Assembly (NCBI GenBank): GCA_035758845.1
Contig: DASTVZ010000172.1
Coordinates: forward strand, 3,240 to 67,239
DNA: 64,000 nucleotides
Reading direction: 5' to 3'
Source of the DNA: JALZOC01 sp035758845
GTDB taxonomy: Bacteria; Acidobacteriota; Vicinamibacteria; Vicinamibacterales; 2-12-FULL-66-21
Under the pieces are notes generated by a model that saw only the letters and a program-made list of their open reading frames with translations, ran no database searches and had not been told where the DNA came from. Both the position numbers and the translations under genes were made by a program. Below, piece after piece: positions 43,203 to 52,263 of the stretch. The stretch's first letter is position 1; the number at the start of each line of letters is the position of its first letter.

Positions 43203-45416
43203 TCAACTTGGCTTGTTGAAGAGCGCGGGATCGACCGGCACGTTGAACTCGAACGTTCGCAACGTCCTTTGCACTGCGGGCGCACCGTCGCGGCGAACCT
43301 CGGTCGTGAAGGGCACCTTCAGCCCCTTCACATCACGGTAGTTCGAGTAAATCTCCTCGACGTGTACCTCGCCAGCGGGGCCGGGCATCCGGTATTTCGA
43401 TTTGGCAAGAAGGGTCGTCACGGGATCGAAGATCAGCGTCAGTGACGTGCTGCCAGGAAGCGCAACTTCGAGGGCAGGCATCTTTCTCTCGTTCTCCGCC
43501 ACCTCGGACAGTGAAGCCAAAATCTTGCCATCGTGCAATGCCAGCAGCAGTGGCACCGTATCACGCTGAACGTTGCCGCGAATCACGGCGGCCATGCTTT
43601 CCGGTGCGTCGTGCACCCCGTTCGGGTCCTGGACCCAGTACTTGCCGGCGCTGAACACCTGGACCAAACGGCCAGCTGGCGTCATCGCGTCGGTTCTGAA
43701 TGCGCCGGGATAGCGAATGGTCGTTGTGCTCGGCAGATCCGTGTTGATGCCGTTCGACTGGACCGTCGCCACTGATTCGGCCCGTACCGTCTGGATCGAG
43801 CGCAGCAGATTCAACCCGCCCTTGGCAGCAACGGCGCGAGCGATCAGCGCGCGCACCCGATCATCGTTGGTATTGGCGGAGCCGGGCGTGCCGGCCGGCG
43901 CTGTCTGGTGATACGAGACCGGCTCGAGACGGCCAGGACGCGGCGGCGCGTGGCGCTTCAGATCCGGCGCCGCCAAGTCGAGCTCGGAAATCGGAATGCG
44001 TTCGACCTGATCGAAACCCACGCCGGGGAGATCCTTGGCAAAGATCGACGCGTCGCCGACGAGCACGATCGAGAGTTTGTCCGGACGCAGGTACTGCTGC
44101 GCGACCCGCTGGATGTCTTCAACGCTGATCGCGTTCACCCGTTCGCGATATGTCTGCAGCTCATTGAGATCCAGACCGTAAAACACCGCGTTGAGCACCT
44201 GCAGCGCAATCGCGCTGGGGGTTTCCACCGTCAACGGAAAACTGCCGGTCAAGTATTCCTGCGCATCCGAGAGCTCGCGCTGTTGCACGCGCTGACGCTG
44301 GAGGCGCACGATCTCCTCGACGATGATGCGCAGCGCTTCTGCCGTCTTTTCCGAGCGCGTGTCGGTTTCGGCGACGATGTCCCCGGTGTCCTTGAGCGCA
44401 TTGAGGTCGGCCGATGCTCCGTAGGTCAGGCCGCGTTCCGACCGCAGCACGCGGTGCAGCCGGTTGCCACCCTCGCCGCCGAGGATCTTGGTCGCGATGT
44501 CGAGGGCGAGATAGTCCGGATGCCGCCGTGGAAGCGAAATATTGCCGACACGGATTTCCGTCTGCGCCGCGCCAGGACGATCGATGATCACGACACGTCG
44601 CGTCGAAGGTGGCGCTTCCTCGCCCTTGATCGTCGGCAGGTCCACTCGTTCCCACGATCCAAACGCACGCTGAGCGCCGTCAAAGGCCTCTTCAGGCGTG
44701 ACATCCCCCACCACCGCGAGGATCGCGTTGTTCGCACCGAACCAGCGCTTGTGAAAGGCAAGCAAATCGTCGCGTGAGATCGCGGCGATAGAATCGGGCG
44801 TGCCCGAGTCCGGTTTCCCATACGGGTGAAACCCGTAGACCAGGCGGTCGAACACCACGCCGGCCAGATAATCAGGGTCGTCGTAGCTGACCTTCAGCCC
44901 GGAAACAATCTGCTGCCGTTGCCGATCGATCTCTTCGTTTGCAAACGCCGGATGACGCGCCAGATCGGAGACGAGATCCAGCGCCAGGCCCAGGCTGTCT
45001 TTCATCACCGCGGCATTAATAAAGGTGATGTCGCTGCCCGCCCCGGCGCCGATGGCGCCGCCAATCGAATCAATCGTGCTGGCGACCTGCTCGGCGTTCT
45101 TGCTCGTCGTGCCCTGATCGAGCAGCGATGCCGCGAGATACGCAACGCCTGGCTTGTTCGACGGATCCTGCGCACCGCCAGCTCTGACCAGGAGCCGCAG
45201 GCTGACCGCGGGCTGTTCGTGATGCGAGACGGCGACGACCTGCAGGCCGTTGGGCAGTGTTCGGATCTGATAGAGAGGGAAACTGCTCGACCGAGCGGGC
45301 AATGGCCGTGGCGGACGTTCCGCGGGCCAGTCAGTAACCTGGGCGGACAGCGGGCTCGCGATCGTTAGCGCCAGGATCACTGCACAGGACGAAAGAGTCG
45401 GCCGAGGTCGCATCAA
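43203..45416 (-). CDS. M16-type peptidase-like protein, probable non-catalytic subunit
   Basis: 737 residues. Signal peptide, then two M16 modules (about 40-270 and 280-480; PNGLQVVAVSHHEQPAVS, FHKRWFGANNAILAVVGDV). The HxxEH zinc motif is replaced (GVAYLAASLLDQGT), so this is the inactive partner subunit. After ~510 comes a C-terminal domain similar to outer-membrane lipoprotein-sorting proteins (VRAESVATVQSNG to VHVEEIYSNYRDVKGLKVP). Overlaps the catalytic M16 gene by four bases. Confidence 0.85.
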   Translation of the reverse strand: MMRPRPTLSSCAVILALTIASPLSAQVTDWPAERPPRPLPARSSSFPLYQIRTLPNGLQVVAVSHHEQPAVSLRLLVRAGGAQDPSNKPGVAYLAASLLDQGTTSKNAEQVASTIDSIGGAIGAGAGSDITFINAAVMKDSLGLALDLVSDLARHPAFANEEIDRQRQQIVSGLKVSYDDPDYLAGVVFDRLVYGFHPYGKPDSGTPDSIAAISRDDLLAFHKRWFGANNAILAVVGDVTPEEAFDGAQRAFGSWERVDLPTIKGEEAPPSTRRVVIIDRPGAAQTEIRVGNISLPRRHPDYLALDIATKILGGEGGNRLHRVLRSERGLTYGASADLNALKDTGDIVAETDTRSEKTAEALRIIVEEIVRLQRQRVQQRELSDAQEYLTGSFPLTVETPSAIALQVLNAVFYGLDLNELQTYRERVNAISVEDIQRVAQQYLRPDKLSIVLVGDASIFAKDLPGVGFDQVERIPISELDLAAPDLKRHAPPRPGRLEPVSYHQTAPAGTPGSANTNDDRVRALIARAVAAKGGLNLLRSIQTVRAESVATVQSNGINTDLPSTTTIRYPGAFRTDAMTPAGRLVQVFSAGKYWVQDPNGVHDAPESMAAVIRGNVQRDTVPLLLALHDGKILASLSEVAENERKMPALEVALPGSTSLTLIFDPVTTLLAKSKYRMPGPAGEVHVEEIYSNYRDVKGLKVPFTTEVRRDGAPAVQRTLRTFEFNVPVDPALFNKPS

Positions 45417-46780
45417 CGAGGGCCCCCGCTGCCGTTCCCTTTGGGCATCACCGTCATCACGAGGCGGTTCTCCGGCGTGAAGTATTTGCGCGCCACACGT
45501 TGAACATCTGCCTGCGTGATATTCATGAAGATGTCGAACTCACCGTCCGCCGTCTTGATGTCGTTATGAATGACGGCAGCATGTCCGAGCTGCATGGCTT
45601 TGTCTTTGTTCGACTCGCGACTGAAGATGTAGTCGCGGGCGAACTGATTCTTCGCCTGCTGCAATTCCGCCGGGGTAATCGGCTCGCTGCGCAGTCGATC
45701 GAGCTCGGCAATCAGCGCATCGGCCGCTTCCTCCGGCGTGTGCCCGGGCTGCACGATGGCAACGGCATAAAAAAGGTTCGGATCCTCGATGATGTTGCCG
45801 CCGCCAAACGCGGCGAGCGCGATCTGCTTCTCGTAGACGAGCTTCCGGTAAATCCTCGAGCTCTGACCATCCGACAACACTTTTGATGCGATGTGCAGTG
45901 GATAGGAGTCCGGATCGCCGTCGAACGTGATGTGGTGCGCCACGACCACGGCCGGAAGCGGCCACGACTCCTCCAGCCTGACGCGCCGTTCCTTGGCCTG
46001 CGGCGGCTCCCTCGGAATGTCACGCGGAACTGGCCGCGTGGACTTCGGGATACGACCGAGATACTTGGTGACCAGATCCTGCGCTTCCTTTGTATTGAAA
46101 TCCCCGACCAGCACGAGCGTGGCGTTGTTCGGCACGTAAAAGGTGCGGAAGAAATCGCGGACGTCGTTGATGGACGCGGCCTCGAGATCCTTCATGCTGC
46201 CGATGGTCGGGTGCTTGTAAGGATGGACGGTGAACGCCTGATCGTAGATGAGCTCGTTCAGCCGTCCGTACGGCTGATTGTCGATGCGCATCCGTCGCTC
46301 CTCTTTGACGATCTCGCGTTCCGTCTTGAATACATCCTCGTCGATCCGCAACGTCGCCAGTCGATCGGCTTCTAACCAGAGCACCAGCGGCAGGTACTGT
46401 GCGGGCACGGTTTCCCAGAAGACCGTCGCGTCCTCGGTTGTGTAGGCATTGCTTTGGCCGCCGATGCTGGAAATCCAGGATGGATGCCCTTCGGGCTCGA
46501 CGTTTTTCGAGCCCTTGAACATCATGTGCTCGAACAAATGCGCGAATCCGGTCCGGCCAGGACGCTCGTTTTTCGAGCCAACGTGATACCAGATTTCGGC
46601 ATGCACGATCGGCGTCGAATGATCCTCGAGGAAGACGACCTGCATGCCGTTGGCAAGCGTCGTCATCGTGTACTCGAGACGCGTCGGGCGCGTCGCGGCC
46701 CGTGCAGCAGGGTCAAGTGTCGGGAGGGCGAGCGCCGACACTAGCAGCGCGCTGATCGTTCTGAACAGGGCTTGTCGCAT
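45413..46780 (-). CDS. M16 family zinc peptidase, catalytic subunit
   Basis: 455 residues with signal peptide. The inverted zinc motif HLFEH (His81, Glu84, His85) is present, with a downstream Glu in FKTEREIVKEERRM as third ligand, then the second M16 domain. Pairs with the non-catalytic subunit in the next gene, as in the bacterial M16B dimers (PqqL/MPP-like). Located between lpxD and lpxB on the same strand. Probably an envelope peptide-clearing enzyme. Confidence 0.9.
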   Translation of the reverse strand: MRQALFRTISALLVSALALPTLDPAARAATRPTRLEYTMTTLANGMQVVFLEDHSTPIVHAEIWYHVGSKNERPGRTGFAHLFEHMMFKGSKNVEPEGHPSWISSIGGQSNAYTTEDATVFWETVPAQYLPLVLWLEADRLATLRIDEDVFKTEREIVKEERRMRIDNQPYGRLNELIYDQAFTVHPYKHPTIGSMKDLEAASINDVRDFFRTFYVPNNATLVLVGDFNTKEAQDLVTKYLGRIPKSTRPVPRDIPREPPQAKERRVRLEESWPLPAVVVAHHITFDGDPDSYPLHIASKVLSDGQSSRIYRKLVYEKQIALAAFGGGNIIEDPNLFYAVAIVQPGHTPEEAADALIAELDRLRSEPITPAELQQAKNQFARDYIFSRESNKDKAMQLGHAAVIHNDIKTADGEFDIFMNITQADVQRVARKYFTPENRLVMTVMPKGNGSGGPR

Positions 46781-46811
46781 CAGGATAGGCGCGTTTCTCG
46801 CTATCGATTAT

Positions 46812-46857
46812 GGCATGCCCTGAGCGAGCGGGGCGATCGCGCGAGTCGAAGGGTGTT
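46812..46857. repeat. REP-like fragment
   Basis: CCCTGAGCGAGCGGGGCGAT followed by CGAGTCGAAGGG is a partial or diverged copy of the palindrome at 28829 and 39570, placed in the lpxD-M16 gap. Confidence 0.4.
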
Positions 46858-47883
46858 CTATTTCAGGCGCGCTTCCACCTCCGCAAGCCTGGCGTCCAGA
46901 TCGGCGATCGCCTTGCGCAGCTCGGGAAGCTTGCGAAAGATCGCCGACGACTTCAGCCAGTCACGGTTGGTGATCGCCGGGTATCCGGAAATGAACGACC
47001 CCGGTTCGACCGAGTTGGGAATTCCTGTCTGCGCCGTCGCGATGGTGCCTTTGCCAATAGTGATGTGACCCGACACGCCAACTTGTCCGGCGAGAGTGAC
47101 GCTGTCTTCGATGGTAGTGCTCCCCGCGATCCCAACCTGCGCGGCGAGCAGCGCATTGCGCCCAATGGTGACGCCGTGAGCGACCTGGACGAGATTGTCG
47201 ATCTTCGTCCCGGCACCGATGCGCGTCTCTCCGACCGCCGGGCGATCGATGGCTGAATTCGCGCCAATCTCGACATCATCTTCGATGACCACGGCGCCGA
47301 TCTGCGGGATCTTGTAGTGAGTGCCGTCTGGTTGGGTCGCAAAACCGAATCCGTCGCTGCCAATCACGGCGCCATCCTGCACCACGACACGATGGCCAAT
47401 CTGCACGCGCTCGCGGATCGAGACGTGCGTGTGGACGATGCAGTCGTCGCCAATCTGCACGCCGGCACCAATCGTGACGTGCGGATACAGGAGCGTGCGC
47501 GCTCCAACGCGTGCGCCATCGCCGACGACGCTAAACGCGCCGATGGCTGCGTCAGGCGCAATAGTGGCAGTCGCCGCAACGTCGGCCAAACGGTGAATGC
47601 CTGCGGGGGGACGATTGGTGACGGCAAAGAGTTCTACGGCTTTAGCGAAGGCGAGATAGGGATGCGCGACCCGCAACATCGCGCAGGGAGCCGGCTCGGC
47701 TTTCTCCGACAAGATCACCGCCGAAGCGCGCGTCGCCCTCAGCGCGCGTGAGTATTTTGGATTGGTGAAAAACGTGAGATCGCCAGGACCCGCGTCGTCG
47801 ATGCCGTTGACGCGGAGGATCTCGATCTCACCGTCGCCTTCAAGACGGCATTGAAGCCGGTCGGCGATGTCGCGGAGTTTCAA
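46858..47883 (-). CDS. lpxD: UDP-3-O-acylglucosamine N-acyltransferase
   Basis: 341 residues. N-terminal uridine-binding domain (KLRDIADRLQCRLEGDGEIE, GDLTFFTNPKYSRAL) followed by the left-handed parallel beta helix of hexapeptide repeats (IGDDCIVHTHVSIRERVQIG to GQVGVSGHITIGKGTIA) and a C-terminal helix. Catalytic His lies in the VAHGVTIGRN region. Acts in lipid A synthesis with LpxB. Upstream gene of the lpxD-M16-M16-lpxB series. Confidence 0.94.
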   Translation of the reverse strand: MKLRDIADRLQCRLEGDGEIEILRVNGIDDAGPGDLTFFTNPKYSRALRATRASAVILSEKAEPAPCAMLRVAHPYLAFAKAVELFAVTNRPPAGIHRLADVAATATIAPDAAIGAFSVVGDGARVGARTLLYPHVTIGAGVQIGDDCIVHTHVSIRERVQIGHRVVVQDGAVIGSDGFGFATQPDGTHYKIPQIGAVVIEDDVEIGANSAIDRPAVGETRIGAGTKIDNLVQVAHGVTIGRNALLAAQVGIAGSTTIEDSVTLAGQVGVSGHITIGKGTIATAQTGIPNSVEPGSFISGYPAITNRDWLKSSAIFRKLPELRKAIADLDARLAEVEARLK

Positions 47884-47899
47884 CGTTCGAAGTATATGT

Positions 47900-47975
47900 C
47901 GAACCCTTCGACTCCCGTTCCAGGTGCGCTCGCTCAGGGCAGGTCAAGCCTGCCTGGCCGCAGCGCGAAGCACGA
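47900..47975. repeat. REP-like fragment upstream of lpxD
   Basis: GTCGAACCCTTCGACTCCC, GCTCGCTCAGGGCAGGTCAAG, GCCTGCCTGGCC words form short palindromes of the REP type; function unknown. It lies in the 100-bp gap between the membrane protein gene and lpxD. Confidence 0.4.
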
Positions 47976-47983
47976 AGGCGGGT

Positions 47984-48667
47984 TTATCCCGGAATCGCCG
48001 TCCGCTCGAAGAACTTCACGAGATGCTCCAGCTTGAGCGCGTCGGCGACGCCGCGCACGCGGCGATCGCGCTCCTCCCCGTCGAGATCGATTGCCCGCCG
48101 CAGTTCGGCCAGCGGCGCGCTGCGCTCGCTGGTCCACCGAACCGCGTCGAGTCCCTGCCGGGCGCCGCGCAGGGACAGATAGTGACCGACCATGCGAAAA
48201 ACGAAATAGTAGGCGACGACGTTTGGACCGGGCACGAAGAAGAAGACGCCGGACGCAATGAAACCGAGAGAGTCGACGATCAGCCAGAACCGATGCTTTT
48301 CGAAGTCGCGTCCGAGCTGCCGGCGCAGCAGCTTGATCGCTCGATGCTCTTCGACGTCATCAGGAAAGAACAGGCAGGCCGAGGCCTGACGACGAAGATG
48401 CCACAGGAGACGTTGTTCGGCGATGCTCTCAGCGATGTACCGAAGCGTGCGCGCCTTGATGCGGCCGAGCGTACCGCGGGGCGGCTGGTCGGCGTGCGTC
48501 TGGCGCCGCTCGCGTTCCGCTTCCGCCAGCATCGCGGAGAAGCGCTGCTTCATGCGCCTGAAGAAACCTGCCGGCGCCTCATCCGGTTCAGGCTCCGGAT
48601 CATCGGGCACTTCGCAATACAGCTCGTACCGATCCTGAGCGATCGGCACCAGGTACACGTCCATCAC
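47984..48667 (-). CDS. Membrane protein related to mitochondrial K+/H+ exchange protein family
   Basis: 227 residues. Begins MDVYLVPIAQDRYELYCEVP, then acidic and basic tracts (PDDPEPEPDEAP; AEAERERRQTHADQ), with one or two hydrophobic segments later (SLGFIASGVFFFVPGPNVVAYYFVFRM) followed by VGHYLSLRGARQGL. The C-terminal half resembles the bacterial relatives of the Mit_KHE1 family; I am only moderately sure. Possibly involved in cation homeostasis. Monocistronic. Confidence 0.55.
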   Translation of the reverse strand: MMDVYLVPIAQDRYELYCEVPDDPEPEPDEAPAGFFRRMKQRFSAMLAEAERERRQTHADQPPRGTLGRIKARTLRYIAESIAEQRLLWHLRRQASACLFFPDDVEEHRAIKLLRRQLGRDFEKHRFWLIVDSLGFIASGVFFFVPGPNVVAYYFVFRMVGHYLSLRGARQGLDAVRWTSERSAPLAELRRAIDLDGEERDRRVRGVADALKLEHLVKFFERTAIPG

Positions 48668-48745
48668 ATCCTCGTACGTCGACGCGGCGGAAACACGATG
48701 CCACAGCGTCCCGCTTCCTGGTGCCTCGCTAACGACGCGTCCTAC

Positions 48746-48889
48746 TCAAACCCTTCTGCCGGTCAGCAGCCGAAACACGATAACGACAAGCGCGACCACC
48801 AACAGGATATGAATCAATCCGCCGGCAACGTGCATCGTGAATCCGAGAAGCCAGAGAATCAACAACAGCACGACAATAGTCCACAGCAT
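48746..48889 (-). CDS. Small lmo0937-family membrane protein
   Basis: 47 residues from ATG 48889 with GGAGG about 7 bases upstream. Sequence MLWTIVVLLLILWLLGF, then a hydrophobic second helix and the RLLTGRRV tail, is the typical pattern of this tiny two-helix membrane family, often stress-induced. Very hydrophobic, inner membrane. Confidence 0.8.
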   Translation of the reverse strand: MLWTIVVLLLILWLLGFTMHVAGGLIHILLVVALVVIVFRLLTGRRV

Positions 48890-48967
48890 GGGTAATCCTC
48901 CCACCGCCTTTACGGCGGCAAGGCTCATCTGTGCAAGTGGGGTGCCACGCCGGCTCAGGCACGGTCG

Positions 48968-48998
48968 TGTAGGCGCGGTCTAAAGAGCGCGCCCTACA
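48968..48998. repeat. Imperfect palindrome near S1/P1-like gene end
   Basis: TGTAGGCGCGGTCTAAAGAG then CGCGCCCTACA: near-perfect inverted repeat overlapping the stop of the nuclease-like gene; related to the hairpin at 31544-31565. Confidence 0.45.
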
Positions 48999-49881
48999 GA
49001 GCGCCCGATTTGCGAACTCTTCGTGGCGACGTCGTCACCGTGACGGGTACTGCCGGGCGACCAGCCTCAACCCATGCGTCGCGAATGAAGGCCGCGACTG
49101 CACCGATGGAATCTGCCAATCGCTTCTCGAGAATCGGCTTCACGCCGGCAAAAAATCGGTCGAAATACTCATCGTCATAGAACTCACGGTTTCCAAGTGC
49201 GGCCTTGTCGGCATCGAGAAGGGGCTGCACGAGTGAAAAGCTGGTCGTGAGAGCGCCGAAGATAAACTCTCGGGGCTGACCGACAGGCCCCGCGATGTTA
49301 GGCGAGAGATGCACCTTCGCTTCATATCGCGCGAACAGTTCAGATTCGAACCTGGAGTGGATACCCGATTGCCCAGTCAGCTGTCCGTCATAATTCAGAG
49401 CCGCATGGAAGGGTTGGTGGGCATCGGCGACGTAATGCGAGACGACAGAAGCAAACAAACGGATGTTCTCGCGCGAATACGGAGCTTTCTGCGTGAACGC
49501 TTCGACGAGCTTTTTGTACATCTCTTCGGAGCGCCATGGCAGCGTGCCATTCTTCAATACGAACTCGGCTCCGTACCGTTTTATCGCCTCGTCGTAATCG
49601 TGTGGCAGCTCTCTGAACGGATAAGGACCATAAGCATCCATGTCGACGAAGTGACGCGGCGGTTCCTCTATCCAGCCGACAGTACGCCAGAGATCGGGGT
49701 CGCCGGAGTGTTCGACGACGCCGGCCTGATACTTCTGGAAGTACGGCCGAATCTCGCTCGGCAACAGCACGATGGCGCGCGCCATGATGAACTTGTGCAC
49801 CTCGATGCCCCATGCGGCGGCAGGACGAGGGGCGGCGAGGACCACTAGCAGCGTCACTCCGACAGTGAGACGTGTACGCAT
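48994..49881 (-). CDS. S1/P1 nuclease / zinc-dependent phospholipase C-like secreted enzyme
   Basis: 295 residues, signal peptide ending AAAWG, where the Trp after cleavage is the first zinc ligand of this fold. Further ligands: His in EVHKFIMARA, Asp in HFVDMDAY, the SHYVADAHQPFHAALN cluster and GIHSRFESELFARYE. Trinuclear zinc site for cleavage of phosphodiesters in nucleic acids or phospholipids. The C-terminal tail is basic. Followed on the same strand by no cotranscribed gene; nfo lies 10 bp upstream. Confidence 0.85.
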   Translation of the reverse strand: MRTRLTVGVTLLVVLAAPRPAAAWGIEVHKFIMARAIVLLPSEIRPYFQKYQAGVVEHSGDPDLWRTVGWIEEPPRHFVDMDAYGPYPFRELPHDYDEAIKRYGAEFVLKNGTLPWRSEEMYKKLVEAFTQKAPYSRENIRLFASVVSHYVADAHQPFHAALNYDGQLTGQSGIHSRFESELFARYEAKVHLSPNIAGPVGQPREFIFGALTTSFSLVQPLLDADKAALGNREFYDDEYFDRFFAGVKPILEKRLADSIGAVAAFIRDAWVEAGRPAVPVTVTTSPRRVRKSGAL

Positions 49882-49891
49882 GATCCTCTAA

Positions 49892-50773
49892 CTATACCGT
49901 TCCGATCAGTTTTCGAAGTGTTCGCAGATTGCGCGCATCCCAGGGGTCGACATCGCTCCGCCGTTTGCTCGCGGCCGTCTCCAGTTTCGGGGTCTCCAGC
50001 AGCATCGGCAGGTGCGTGAACCGCGGATCGTTCAGCAGGCGGCGGAACGGCTCGAGTCCCAGACAACCCTTCCCGATGTGTTCGTGACGATCGACGCGGC
50101 TGCCGCACGGCTTCTTGGAGTCGTTGAGATGAAATACCTGTAGGCGGTCGAGACCGAGGATGCGATCGAACTCGCGAAAAGTGGAGGCATAGCCGGCTTC
50201 AGTGCAGAGGTCGTAGCCGGCCGTGAGCAGATGACACGTGTCGAGACAGACGCCGACCCGTGGCGATCCGTCGACCTGCTCGAGAATCGTCGCGAGGTGC
50301 TCGAATCGATGTCCCAGGTTCGTGCCTTGCCCGGCGGTGTGTTCGAGCAACACTTTGACGCGGTGTCGCGGCCGCGCTTTCAGCAAGTGCCTGATGGCAC
50401 GGCCAATCGCCCGGAGTCCATCGTTTTCTGTTCCAATCGTGTAGGAGCCCGGATGCATCACCAGCCCGTCGAGTCCAAGTAGTTCCGCCCGATCCAGCTC
50501 GTCACCGAGGGCGGCAATGGATTGCGCTCGCAGCGCCGGCGCGGCTGACGCAACGTTGATCAAGTAACTGTTATGCGCGACGACGGGTGAAATTCCGGTC
50601 TCTCCGACTCGGCGGCGGAACAGCGCGACTTCATCGTCAGGCAGTTCGCGCGCGCGCCATTGTCCTGCGGACTTCGTGAAGATCTGCAACGCTTCGCAGC
50701 GAGTCGCCTTCGCGCGGTCCACGGCACGAGGCAAACCGCCGGCGATCGACATGTGCGCACCTAGCCGTGGCAT
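49892..50773 (-). CDS. nfo: Endonuclease IV (AP endonuclease)
   Basis: 293 residues. TIM-barrel metal-dependent AP endonuclease of base excision repair. Motifs: RLGAHMSIAGGLPRAVD, LQIFTKSAGQW, VAHNSYLINVAS, GLVMHPGSYT, LLEHTAGQGTNLGHRFE, GVCLDTCHLLTAGYD, FHLNDSKKPCGSRVDRHEHI and a LLETPK near the end, giving the three-metal ligand set. The AMMECR1 gene stops at the base before its start, so the two are in one transcript. Confidence 0.94.
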   Translation of the reverse strand: MPRLGAHMSIAGGLPRAVDRAKATRCEALQIFTKSAGQWRARELPDDEVALFRRRVGETGISPVVAHNSYLINVASAAPALRAQSIAALGDELDRAELLGLDGLVMHPGSYTIGTENDGLRAIGRAIRHLLKARPRHRVKVLLEHTAGQGTNLGHRFEHLATILEQVDGSPRVGVCLDTCHLLTAGYDLCTEAGYASTFREFDRILGLDRLQVFHLNDSKKPCGSRVDRHEHIGKGCLGLEPFRRLLNDPRFTHLPMLLETPKLETAASKRRSDVDPWDARNLRTLRKLIGTV

Positions 50774-51307
50774 CTATTCGCCGAACACCTCAGCCTCGAA
50801 CCGGGAGATCCGCGCGTCGTGCTGCCATGCGTCCGGCTCGAGGCCGGCCTTGAGGCAGGTTTGCCTGAGGAACTGCTCGACGGTCCAGCCCCATTCGGTC
50901 GCCACCTGGGGGAGCAAAAGACCACGGCGAAAGCCTCGTTCGGCAACGAGCCCGTGCCGCCCGATCACAATCGCATCAGGATCGCGCGGATCGATTGGCT
51001 CGAGCGGGCCGAGCACGGACACTTCAACCGCGAGCTCAGGCACTTCGTCAGCGGACACCGGCGGAAATCTCGGGTCTTCGGTCGCCGCATCAGCGGCGCA
51101 CCGGACCACCTCCCCCGCCAGGCCACGCTGGCATTGCAGCGTGCCAAGGCAGCCGCGCAGCTCACCGCGCCGCTTGATCGTCACGAAAACGCCAGATGCA
51201 TCCGGCACGGGGACGGAGAACGACGGAGGTGCCGATCGGGTCACCGTCGCGACCACCGATCGACGCGCCAGATCGATGAGCGCCTGCTTCTGCGCGTCAG
51301 TGAGCAT
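50774..51307 (-). CDS. AMMECR1-domain protein (AmmeMemoRadiSam system protein A)
   Basis: 177 residues from ATG 51307, which lies inside the end of the Memo gene (11-base overlap). AMMECR1 fold: GVFVTIKRRGELRGCLGTLQ, then EDPRFPPVSADEVPELAVEVSVL, GRHGLVAERGFRRGLLLPQV. Usually encoded with a Memo protein and a radical-SAM enzyme in the AmmeMemoRadiSam set; the radical-SAM partner is not in this window. Biochemical role is unsettled. Followed by nfo with no gap. Confidence 0.9.
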   Translation of the reverse strand: MLTDAQKQALIDLARRSVVATVTRSAPPSFSVPVPDASGVFVTIKRRGELRGCLGTLQCQRGLAGEVVRCAADAATEDPRFPPVSADEVPELAVEVSVLGPLEPIDPRDPDAIVIGRHGLVAERGFRRGLLLPQVATEWGWTVEQFLRQTCLKAGLEPDAWQHDARISRFEAEVFGE

Positions 51308-52139
51308 CGGAAAACGTACCGAAGGCGGCCGCCAGATATCCGACGACCGCGTCATAATCGCCAGAGACTTCCCCCGAATGTGCGTACTTCAACACGCGAC
51401 CATGCTTTGCCCCGAGCGCACGCGCCGCTTTCATCACGGCGATGGCCGCACCACCGCCGCACGCCACGTAGCGTCCGCGTTCGTGTTCGGGATACTGCTC
51501 GAACAGATCGAGGAGTCCCTCTGGATCGAAGGCCGCGACGCGCTCCTTCACACGTCCATCGAGCGAGGCCGCCGTTTTCGCATCGAAGTAGTGCGACAGG
51601 TCGGTGCTCGCCACCAGCAGTACGCGGCGACCCTCGCTGGCGCGGACGATCGCATCGGCGAGCGCGTCGATCGTCGCGCGATGCTGAAACCCGATCAGCA
51701 CCGGCACGATCGACAGATCAGGATGCAGGCGGCGCAGAAATGGCAGCTGCATTTCGAGCGAATGCTCACGTTGATGCGCCGACGGCATCGCCTTCACGAT
51801 CGCGGATGCAGCCAGCGCGTGAGCCGCGGCTTCGTCGATGCGCGCCATGCCAAGCGGTGAGTCGAAGCCGCCGTCAGGCCACAGGGCCGCTCCCTCGAAC
51901 GCCACGAAATGTGAAGGGCCGACGAGGACGGCGACGTCGAAGGTCCGGGAGGTTGTCGCCTTGTACGAGTACGCCCCGACGGGTCCGGAAAACATCATGC
52001 CGGCATGCGGAGCGATAATCGCGGTGAGGTCACCGGGCGGCCCATCGGCCGCGATCTTCAGGTAGTCGTCAACCTCGCGCGTCAACGCACCAGCTGTGCC
52101 CGGGTACCAGGTGCCTGCAACGGCCGTAGGACGAATCAT
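51297..52139 (-). CDS. Memo-family protein (AmmeMemoRadiSam system protein B)
   Basis: 280 residues. Dioxygenase-like Memo fold: HAGMMFSGPVGAYSYK, VLVGPSHFVAFEGAALWPDG, QREHSLEMQLPFL and ASTDLSHYFD supply the metal-site His residues, and the terminal AIAVMKAARALG helix is conserved. Human Memo binds copper and is a redox protein; the bacterial role is unknown. The AMMECR1 start is nested in its 3' end. Preceded upstream by an ATTG-word spacer. Confidence 0.9.
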   Translation of the reverse strand: MIRPTAVAGTWYPGTAGALTREVDDYLKIAADGPPGDLTAIIAPHAGMMFSGPVGAYSYKATTSRTFDVAVLVGPSHFVAFEGAALWPDGGFDSPLGMARIDEAAAHALAASAIVKAMPSAHQREHSLEMQLPFLRRLHPDLSIVPVLIGFQHRATIDALADAIVRASEGRRVLLVASTDLSHYFDAKTAASLDGRVKERVAAFDPEGLLDLFEQYPEHERGRYVACGGGAAIAVMKAARALGAKHGRVLKYAHSGEVSGDYDAVVGYLAAAFGTFSDAH

Positions 52140-52146
52140 GGTAAAT

Positions 52147-52248
52147 CCTGAAATTGCTGATTGCTGATTGCTGATTGCTGATTGACGCGTTGGGAGCTTC
52201 AGACTCTTTCAATCGTCATTCAGCAATCAACAATCAGCAATTCTTTAG
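52147..52248. repeat. ATTG-word spacer, partly palindromic
   Basis: TGCTGATTGCTGATTGCTGA tandem words on the left and CAGCAATCAACAATCAGCAA on the right, complementary to each other, in the gap between divergent memo and gatC. Related to 1141-1287 and 62062-62245. Confidence 0.7.
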
Positions 52249-52263
52249 TGCTACCATCGCCCG

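Noticed and set aside
47884..47945. tRNA-like GTTCGAA word before lpxD
   Set aside because: No acceptor or anticodon stem can be built around it; it belongs to a REP-like fragment.
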